Origin: Galbula dea
Lineage: Eukaryota > Chordata > Aves > Piciformes > Galbulidae
Direction of reading: 5' to 3'
Assembly (NCBI GenBank): GCA_013399015.1
Contig: VWZX01006139.1
Coordinates: 62,001-126,000, forward strand
Length of the DNA: 64,000 nucleotides
The notes beneath the pieces are model-generated. The model did no database searches. It had not been told where the DNA came from and saw nothing but the letters and a program-made list of their open reading frames with translations. Positions 55,691 through 64,000 of this stretch are shown here, piece by piece (within the stretch, counting starts at the first letter, position 1; each line of letters opens with the position of its first letter). A program made the position numbers and the translations under genes.

Positions 55691-57929
55691 AGCAGAGAAG
55701 AGAAATGTTCTTGAGGGAAGGGGAAGAGGAAGTGCTGGTCAGTACTTGCACCTTGCACCTTCCACCTTCCTGTGTGCTGGAAGAAAATAGCAAAGAAAAG
55801 ACCTAGCACACATTTTCCAGGGATTTCTTTGGTTTTAAGAGAGGAGTAAGAACCTTATGTCAGGAAGACAGTGAGACATAGCTGGAAAATAAGTGTGTGA
55901 GTGAGGGTGAGTAGTCTTGGTGTTGTTTAGCTGAATGATGCTGTTCCAGGCACTATTCCAAGCAGATGATTTGTAAAACCCAGGAGGGATGGATTCTGCC
56001 TCTGCTGGGGAGTTACACAGACATGGATTTTCCAGAAGACTCCAACAATTATGGGCTGCAAATGCTGAATGTATGTTTTAAAGCACCCTTGTGTCCTGCA
56101 AGTGTTTGCAGCTTTTTAGGATGCTCTTCAGAGCTTCTCCCATCACCTTCATAAATCCAAACCAAACAACTGGAACACACATGGTGTAATTTTTGGGGTT
56201 GTCCTGTAGCTAGATGTGGACTCAATGATCCTTTCCAACTGAGGACATTTTATGATCCTATGATTTACTAGACCTCTGAGACAGGCAGAAGGCATTATGG
56301 CTCCTTGGGTCAAATCTGTAATCTTTGCACCACCAACCCTGCCAGCAGAGGAGTTGATTTGAGCCAACCTGAGCATTGACTCCCAAATTCAGTCTTCAGC
56401 ACTTAGGTCCTTGCTTAGAACTTTGGGGACTTTCAGAAATAACCTGTTACTAGTAAGGAAGCTCCAGCTCTGCAGCCAAGGGGAAGCCTTCCCCAGCAGA
56501 GTATGGTTAGCCACAGGCAAAGTCTTCTATTAACTAGCAGAAATTCCAGCAGTGGGGCTGTGTTGGTGTTGGTGGCAACAGGGAACATCAGGGAGCTTTG
56601 GGGATTGGGGCTGTCTGCTGGGACACTTCTCCATCACAGGGGACCTGGAGTAAGGCTTTCCTACCTCTGGAAAGAGCCAGTCCCTCTGGATATTTTGTTA
56701 GTCTTGATCTTTCTGTTGTTTCAACTAGAAATTTCAGCCTGGGCTTAGCAACTTCTGCTGAGAGGAGCTTCAGAGAAACTGGTGCTTTCTAGGAAAAAAA
56801 AAGCAAGAAAAAAATGTGGCTTTGTTGAAAAATTCATGGCTTGCACTTTCTGGGCCATTGGTTTTCCTTGTGGGGCTGAGCCCTGCAAACTTGGAATAAA
56901 AAAGGGGAAAAAATAGATTTCAGTTCCTTTTATACAATATTCTTTTTTGCCTTTAATCTAACCTCTTCATTTTGATTCTCTGATGGGAGATTGCTAATGT
57001 AGAGCTGATAAACAGATCTTTTTCTTCCCCTTTGGTGCCTTTTCTTTCAGGAAAACAGTAATAGCACTCTGAAAGAGTTTATCTATTCAGTAATACAAGT
57101 CCCCATCAAAGAGGGATGCATATTTAACCTGAGTAGGCTCAGAATCTTTTAGAATCCTGGAGGAGAAATCAACAGCAACATGTGAACTTCTGAAAACCAT
57201 TAAGGAAGAAACTTCCTCAGTGTTAGAAGCTAGAATTTTTGCTAATGAACAGGAGTGGATTTGAGTTCTCTTTCCTGGATTATGTGTGGCAGTTACTATT
57301 GTTCAGCTCATTCATTTTGTCCATTTCCCAGGATTTGAGTCTTCTGGCAAAGCCAGATAGTTTCTAAGAAGCATTTCTGATGAATAAACCCAGATTAGCT
57401 GAATTATCTCACTGGTTAAGGAGGGGAGTGCATGACTTGGCTTTTATTCATGCTGAGTTTCACTGTTTTCCCTTTCATTGTTTGGTTTCCTCTGCTCACG
57501 GGTGAGTTGCAGGTTCCTTTGTTTAGCCTTTTGCCCTTGGTTTGGTGCATGGCTCAGATAGCAACAGGAGAGAAAACATGTGAAGTAGACTGTAAATAAA
57601 CCAAAAGCAGCTATGACACCTCAGTTGAGGGACACAAGAGGAGCCAGGCAATGATGTGTCACCCTGATAAATAGGGCAAACAAATGAAAAGCTAGCAATA
57701 AGACTGGTTCCTCTCCCCCACATTTCTGAATAATTAGTCTGTGGTTGTTGCACTTCAGGAGGTTTGTGAGTTATATGTTTTTAAGAGCAATGAGGTGTTG
57801 ACATAAGATGTTAGGAGTAAGTGCAAAAGCCATCTCAGAGGTCCAGGGGGTCTCCAGTGGCTGCTGGTGGGACAGGATGGTGCATGGGAACATGGTCTTG
57901 CCTTTTTACCTGCTGTAGCCATACTGCAG
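55691..57929. other. Intergenic, no gene recognised
   Basis: One CR1 tail (56195-56272). Otherwise nothing recognised. Confidence 0.45.
56195..56272 (+). mobile_element. CR1 LINE 3' tail fragment
   Basis: GGACTCAATGATCCTTTCCAACTG followed by TTTTATGATCCTATGATTTA. Confidence 0.8.
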
Positions 57930-58072
57930 ATCCAGGAACCATTGCAGGTCAGGTTGTTTGGGGCTCTGAGCGCCTGACCTAGCTGAAGATGTCCCTGCTG
58001 TCTGCAGGGGGGTTGGACAAGATGACCCTGAAAGGTCTCTCCCAACTCTAACCATTCTGTGATCCTATGATA
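57930..58072 (+). mobile_element. CR1 LINE 3' fragment
   Basis: AGATGTCCCTGCTGTCTGCAGG, GGTTGGACAAGATGACCCTG, then ACCATTCTGTGATCCTATGA. Confidence 0.9.
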
Positions 58073-58579
58073 GCAGCTCTTTCCTCTGCAATACATAAAG
58101 AGGTTTTACTTCATCTTCTGAAAGGCTCAGTCTTCTAACTGGCAGTGCTGCTGCTGAAGTGTATCCTTGACAATTAATAACATCCTAGGGAATCTGCTGC
58201 AATAAATCATATTCTTTCTTTCATTACAGTCCTACAGGGGGTAAATCTCATACTTGAGGAGAAGAATAAAAATCACCTTTTGAATTATACATGACAAGTA
58301 CCTCATGGACTAGATTATTTATAAAGCTGTTTTCTAATTTCTTTATCTTTTACAATAAGGAAATTTTTTTCTGTACAGAATTTCATAGAAGAGGACTTAT
58401 AGAATGAGTCCTGTCTACCATGTTTCCCTACAGAAACTTAGAGGTGCTGGAGTTTCATTTAAAATCTAAGAAAAAAATTAAAAAAAATCAGCTTAAGAAT
58501 TATTTTGTTCTTTGGCTCTTCCATTGCTGACATCCTTTGAGTGACATCCTCTAACAGCTAAACAAAATGCATGCTGAAG
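58073..58579. other. AT-rich spacer
   Basis: AT-rich, with A/T runs at 58355-58385 and 58465-58490. No feature recognised. Confidence 0.5.
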
Positions 58580-59524
58580 TCACAGAATCACAGACTAGCC
58601 AGGGTTGGAAGGGACCCATTGGGATCATTTAGTCCAACTCATGTTTAGGCACAGGACAACTCCAGAGTCACACCATGTGCCTAAGTGCCTTGTCCAAATG
58701 CCTCTTAAACTCCCTGAGAGCTGGTGCCATGACAACCTCTCTGGGGAGCCTGATCTAATGCTCCACCACTCTCTGGGTAAAGAAGCTCTTCCTAACATCC
58801 AACCTGAATTTCCCCCAGCACAGCTTCATGCCATTCCCCTGGGTCCTGTTGCTATCCATCAGAGAGAAGAGGTCAGCACCCACCCCTCCCTCTCTGCTGA
58901 GGAAGTTATAAACTTCAAGGAGCTCTCTCCTCAATCTTCTCTTCTCCAGGCTGAAGAGACCAAGTGCTTTCAGCCTTTCCACAGAAGACTTCCCCTCCAT
59001 TCCCTTCATCATCCTTGTGGCCTCCTCTGGACACTCTCCAACAACCTCCTGTCCTTCTTGTGCTGTGGCACCCAAAACTGCACACAATACTGCAGGTGAG
59101 GCTGCACCAGAGCCCAGTAGAGTGGGATCAGCACCTCCCTCCATCTGCTAGCAATGGAGTGCATGATGCACCCCAGAACCCTGTTGGCCCTTTTGGCTGC
59201 CAGTGCACACTGCTGGCTCATCTTCAACCTATTATCTACCAGAACTCCCAGATCCCTCTCTACAGTACTACTCTCCAGCCTCACATTCCCCAATTGGTAA
59301 GTTGGTTTTGGGTTGGCCCTACCCAAGTGCAGAACCTGGCACTTGTCCTTTTTAAACTTCATGTAGTTTATGGCAGCCCAGTCCTCTAATCTATTCAGAT
59401 CCCTCTGAAGTGCCTCTCTGCCCTCACTAGAGTCAACAGCACTTCCCAATTTAGCATCATCCACAAATATACTTATTATGCATTCCAGTCCTAAGTCCTT
59501 GTTGCTTATTAAGTTTTGCAACCT
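58580..59524 (-). mobile_element. CR1 LINE, longest copy in the window (945 bp)
   Basis: Minus strand carries two overlapping RT frames (59521-59009 and 59144-58755) separated by a frameshift. The first holds FVDDAKLGS (RT catalytic box), KCQVLHLGRANPKPTYQLG and CALAAKRANRVLGCI. The second holds the KSSVERLKALGLFSLEKRRL block. The 3' tail on the plus strand is CACAGAATCACAGACTAGCC. It belongs to an older subfamily with the CTTAAACTCCC variant. Confidence 0.95.
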
Positions 59525-60329
59525 TTAAGCTGAACTGAAGTTCTTTGGATCTTTAAACCCAAAGCATGGGTGTGGGAAGGAAGGATCAAAGCCTAAAGAA
59601 GAACTCCAGTGACTCATTGAAAATATTGACTCTAGACAAACCTACACTACTGAATTGTTCATATAATGCCATGACCCAGGACTGCTTAGGCACCTAAACT
59701 CATGCACTATGTCTGTTCCTCCTTGGAAACAGGGTTTAAGTGGCCATATATTTTTAGAGTCTCTTGGTTGCAATTTAACACCTGCTTAAGGTGACATCCA
59801 CCTTGAAGGGCTCCTCTGAGTCAGAGCAAAAACACTGAGCACTCTCCAGGACTGAATTCCAGAACTTTAACTGGCATTCAGCTGAGAGATTTAAGTTGTC
59901 CAATCTCCACACAGACATTTTATTCTCATCTGAGAGAAACAAAAAGCTGCCAACATTGGAAGATCCTGCTCACTTTCTGCAAACTTCTCTGCCTCTGGGC
60001 AATGCAGCTCTCATGTAACACTGTCAGGGCCAGATCTGCCTCTCATCACTACCCTGGAACTTCAAGAGCACTGTGGTGCTTCCAGTTGTCTTCCCTCAGA
60101 TGCCACTGACTCAAGCAGAGTCAGACCCAACCTCTTGCTCCAGTAATTGCTGCACAAACTCATCTCACTCCTGCAGGGTCTGAACTGAGCAGCAGGGGAG
60201 CACCCAGCCAGCCCCTTCACTCCATGAGATACTTAAACCAGCCCAGATTCCATACTCAGCTCCCCCTCCTTAGGACCTTAGCCAGTAAAAGGCCAACTAG
60301 ACCCATGCATGCATGTTAGTATAGGCTAG
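59525..60329. other. Intergenic, no gene recognised
   Basis: Nothing recognised. Confidence 0.45.
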
Positions 60330-60735
60330 AGGTGGTGTCTGGAGCACAAGTGCTGTGAGGAGCAGCTGAGGGAACTGGGGTTGGTTAGTCTGGAGAAGAG
60401 GAGTCTCAAGGGAGAACTTCTCACTCCCTGAAAGGAGGCTGGAGTGAGGTGGAGGCTGCTCTCTTCTCCCAGGTAACTAGTGATAGGACAAGACAAAATG
60501 GCTTCAAGTTGGGTTTAGGTTGGATATTATGAACAGTTTCTTCCCTGAAAGGGTTGATCAGGCCCAGGCACAGGGTGGTGACCTGGCAGTGCTGGTTAAC
60601 AGTTGGACTTGATGGTCATGCTAGGAGAACAGTTGGACTCGATGATCTCAGGGGTTTCTTGCAATCCTAATGATTCTATGATTCTGTGATGATCTTTAAG
60701 GTCTCTTCCAACCAAATTGACTCTATGGTTCTGTG
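60330..60735 (+). mobile_element. CR1 LINE, 5'-truncated with internal deletions
   Basis: Same variant as the copy at 1665 (GTCTGGAGCACAAGTGCTGTGAGG; GGTTGGTTAGTCTGGAG). It has small internal deletions and a doubled tail region: GTTGGACTTGATGGTC followed by GTTGGACTCGATGATC and two sets of tail repeats (60672-60735). Confidence 0.92.
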
Positions 60736-60977
60736 TTTCTACATCTCTTGCAGGGGTCCATGCTCCTGGTGAGGGGTAGATGCTCACTGCAGCCTCCTGA
60801 CCAAGGAGGTAGTCTAAAGGACTGCTGTGATCTGACACCAGGTGAACTTGCCCATAAGGGACAGGTTTGGGCTTGGCTGCAGGCTCAGGTCTGTGCACAC
60901 ATCTACCTGGAGATGTTCTGTAGTGCATCTGAAGATGACTGAAGACACACTCCCCACTGTGTTATGGATCAGATGTG

Positions 60978-60983
60978 TTTATT
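60978..60983 (-). terminator. Well-formed poly(A) signal of an unseen minus-strand transcript
   Basis: AATAAA on the minus strand, followed 25-40 nt downstream by GTGGGGAGTGTGTCTTC, a strong G/T-rich element. The upstream 450 bp (to about 61440) is AT-rich and repeat-free. The gene would have to lie at higher coordinates. TNFSF8 is the expected neighbour by mammalian synteny, but no TNFSF8 coding sequence is visible here. Confidence 0.4.
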
Positions 60984-62574
60984 CAGGAAAACACCCATGC
61001 CCCCAGTATTGAAACTGCAATAATTAACACAGAATGATTTCATTTTACATGACACCATGATTTTGACATTCCATATGTGTCTATTGCCAAAGCCCCCAGT
61101 GAACTGTCTCACAACACAGTCAGGTTTACACCTGAAAAAATACCCTTTAAATATAAAGGCTCTGCTATACTGCAAACAATTCTGCTTGCCAGGGGCAAAA
61201 GTTCTGCTCTTCTACCACTGTCAAGCTGGAGGAGCTTGGCTGAAGCCCCTGGAATTACATTATATAAAGTATTACAAAATTGCATAAAATCCTCACATTT
61301 AAGCACTAAACTTATCCTTCCCCTAAAGCATAAGCTGGAGATATATCTGTTTTCAGATTGGTGCATATGTCAATATTCACTCCCACCCTTGGAGCCAGAG
61401 CTCCTGCAGAGCTCCTTTCTCTCTTCAGATAGGTGAGGTTTTGGGGTTTAGTTTTCTAATCCTTCACACTTCTTTAGTTTCCTTCTTTTTTTTCCCCCCT
61501 TTATATTTTCTTTCCTTTTTCCCATCCACTTTTATGCAGAAATAGAGAGTGAGAAAAATAGAAGCAAAGAGAGGAGGAAGTAAGATAATAGAAAACCAAG
61601 GAAAAGAAATAAACTGAAGGAATAAGAACTCTGTTAAATATTTACTCAACAATTTTAGATGAGAAAATATTAACTCCCAAACCTAAGTACTGAATTGGTG
61701 CCTGGTTCCAAGATGTTGCTTTCCCTCTATCAGCTCTGGACAAGTCCAAGCAATAGGTGCTGGTGACAATGAAAATCTCCTAGGCAGGAAAATTTTATTC
61801 TTTTGCATCCATAAATGGAAGAATTTAATTGGCATTTGTGTTGTACCTGCTGGAGAGCCATGGAGATTTCCATGAGCCTCACACAGCCTCAAAGCACAGG
61901 CAGCACTCCTTGGGAAGCTGGAGAAGGTGTCCATAAATCACCAGTAGAAACCATCCATAAATCAGCAGTAGAAAGTGTCCAGAACTTGTCAATCCACAGA
62001 TTAAATGATTTGTTATTTATCTTGAACTGAATAAAGCTGTGGAGACTGGGAACCCAGGGACTAGACTGAGAGGAGATTCACTCAGCTGTTGAGGACCTTA
62101 TCTAGGGAGCTATTTTGGGTTCTCTGACTCACCTCCTGAAGGCTCTTGCTTCATACTGGCTACAGATAGATCCCAAATTTAGATGCTGGGGAGAAGGCTG
62201 AAGGGAAATGTTGTGCAGATTCCACAGGACATGCTAGCTCAGGAAAACTGATGACTTTACCCATGTGCAACATCCTCATCTTACAATACAGGATGGTGGC
62301 TGCTGCCTGCAGTGAGCCCCTTCCAGCTCTGTGGGGATGTTGAGAGTGAAGAGGTTGAAGGTTCTGGCCCTGATGTCAGGCTCTGGAATCTGACCACCCT
62401 CACTTTCCTTGGAAGCACCTGAATTTCAGAAGGTTTCAGGCTGTCTTTCTTTAGTCTCTACCCCCTTCCAACCCAAATCTTCAAGTCTTTGGGATCAGGA
62501 CTGAAAAGAGAAATTGAGAACTTAAACCACTTCGGCTGAGCTCCCCTGCACAATTCAGCATCTTCACAGTTCAT
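60984..62574. other. Intergenic or 3' UTR of a minus-strand gene
   Basis: AT-rich, CR1-free. Contains an A/G-rich stretch (about 61540-61625) and a 24-bp tandem duplication (61930-61977). Confidence 0.4.
61930..61977. repeat. 24-bp tandem duplication
   Basis: TCCATAAATCACCAGTAGAA and TCCATAAATCAGCAGTAGAA open two consecutive 24-bp units that agree at 20 of 24 positions. Confidence 0.85.
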
Positions 62575-62806
62575 CATACTTTGGTGGTGAGCTAGATGAG
62601 ATGTTAGGAAGAAATACTTGGCTCAGAGGGTGGTGAAACACTGGTACAGGTTACCCAGAGAGACTCGGGATGCTCCATCCCTGGCAGGGTTGGATGGACC
62701 CTGGGCTACCTGGTCTAGTGGCTGACATCCCTGCCCATGGCAGAAGAGATGGAACTAGATGACCTTTAAGGTCCCTGCCAAGCCAAATGATTCTATGATT
62801 CTATAA
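62575..62806 (+). mobile_element. CR1 LINE 3' fragment
   Basis: Decayed ORF2 end, then CATGGCAGAAGAGATGGAAC, TAGATGACCTTTAAGGTCCC and ATGATTCTATGATTCTAT. Confidence 0.92.
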
Positions 62807-64000
62807 GAAGCTGAGGCTGGAGGAGGTGTTGAGGTCTCTGAGTACAAGTCCTACTCTCACCAGCACCATCTGCCAGAATTTGCATTTTACAGCTATTCCT
62901 CCTACAGAAGCTACCTTTGCTTTGAGATTTTCCCTTGCTCTGGTCACCAAACACAACTTGTATAAGTCCTCTCAGGAAGGCCCAGTTAGAGGTCTCAAAA
63001 AGCAAAAGCTTCTCATTTATTTTGCTTTTTGATTGGTTATTTGTGTTGAATCATCTCTTCTTTTTTTACTTGAACTGCAGAATAAGGTGCTTGAAAAAAT
63101 AGATCTACTTGTAACTTTTTGCATGATGAGGAACAATAATATTAATTTAAGAGAATAAGAAGGTGGCTGAGGCTTTTGCAGAATGCTCTTTGCTCTCCAA
63201 AGGGATTTGGGTGCAGAAGAGGAGTGCAGAAAATGAGTGCACTGCTGATCCAAGAGGGACACTTTTTGGTAGCACACAGCCCTTGGCTGGCCCACAGCAC
63301 AGGAAAGATTTCTCACTCTCAGTGACCATGATATTTCCTCCCTGTGGGAGGTGATGAAGAAAATGAACCAAAACCAAAAGTGAAATAAATGCAAACTTCC
63401 CCAGTCCCTCAGAAAGCACTTGCACAGCCCTAAATACTGCATCTGTGTCAGATAAGCCATGACCTAATTTTCAGATCTGAGCTTTGAGAAGTGTGGGTTC
63501 AGGGCCAATTTCATGGGAGGTGAAGTCTAATTATAATCCTAGTTTCAAAGTCTTCACAGCTTTGGTGAATTTCAGATCCAACTCAGTAATCTCTGCTATT
63601 CAGCTTGATCTGATTTTGGTTTGCTGCCCCCGGGTGAGCTGGGATGGAAATGTCATGACTTGACTTCTATTTCAGTCCCTATTTTTCTGTAGCAATGAAC
63701 AACAGGCAGAATTAAGCCAATAAGATGCATTTTTCCATAGCAACCAAGACCCCCAATCAGGACATATACAATCTCCCATGGATGCTCCTTAGGCAGACAG
63801 AAAACAATTCAAAAGTACAACTTTGTTGGTGTCTCAGAAGGGCCAAGAAACCTTCAGAGGTCAGATTTGCTGGTGAGATTGCTGATGCTTTCTATTTCTG
63901 GCCAAGTTAGCAACTGTTCCTGCACACAGAAAGCCCCAGGTTGGTCACAGCTGAGGGCAAGGGGAGGAACTGTCCCCAGTTCTCCATGACTTCAGTGTTT
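62807..64000. other. Intergenic or gene flank, nothing recognised
   Basis: No repeat or coding similarity. A 147-codon minus ORF (63460-63017) has no recognisable domain. Confidence 0.4.

Noticed and set aside
58755..59521. Two overlapping minus ORFs as host genes
   Set aside because: Both are frames of one CR1 reverse transcriptase with a frameshift.
26763..64000. TNFSF8 (CD30 ligand) coding exons
   Set aside because: Looked for its TNF-domain exon on the minus strand because of synteny. No frame resembles it, so it is not claimed inside the window.

Overview
The window is nuclear DNA from a bird. It holds interspersed CR1 LINE copies on both strands, many ending in the avian CR1 8-bp tail (ATTCTATG-like units), plus one spliced gene whose protein is clearly a vertebrate TNF ligand. 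By my hand-drawn boundaries about 25 CR1 pieces cover roughly 8.5 kb (about 13%). That is high for a bird and would suit a CR1-rich lineage such as woodpeckers and allies, but I cannot name the species. There are no bacterial-type operons, CRISPR arrays or tRNA/rRNA genes.

The only gene I can assemble with confidence is TNFSF15 (TL1A/VEGI) on the minus strand. Its four coding exons are 25304-25092, 17579-17528, 16983-16936 (or 16977-16936) and 11676-11255. Intron phases are 0, 1, 1, all junctions are GT-AG, and the predicted protein is 244 aa (242 aa if the second of two tandem acceptors opens exon 3). It encodes a type II membrane ligand: short cytoplasmic tail, one membrane segment, a divergent stalk and a C-terminal TNF homology domain. 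The receptor-contact DE-loop tyrosine is kept. The two cysteines that form the disulfide of human TL1A are both absent and the loop carrying one of them is about 11 residues shorter.

Layout: 1-3780 is intergenic with three CR1 pieces. 3781-11254 is CR1-free and carries three candidate minus-strand poly(A) signals, so much of it may be TNFSF15 3' UTR. 11255-25304 is the gene, with four CR1 pieces in its introns. 25305-26230 is a CpG-enriched promoter region with an exact consensus kappaB site. 26231-26762 is a solo retroviral LTR in the same orientation as the gene, about 0.9 kb from the start codon. 26763-64000 is intergenic, increasingly crowded with CR1, and includes a second LTR-like element, one unrecognised exon-like ORF and a CpG-dense spot.

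A well-formed minus-strand poly(A) site at 60978-60983 could be the 3' end of the next gene. In mammals that neighbour is TNFSF8, on the same strand; I found no TNFSF8 coding sequence in the window. Most open reading frames here are chance ORFs or CR1 reverse-transcriptase remnants and are not called as genes.
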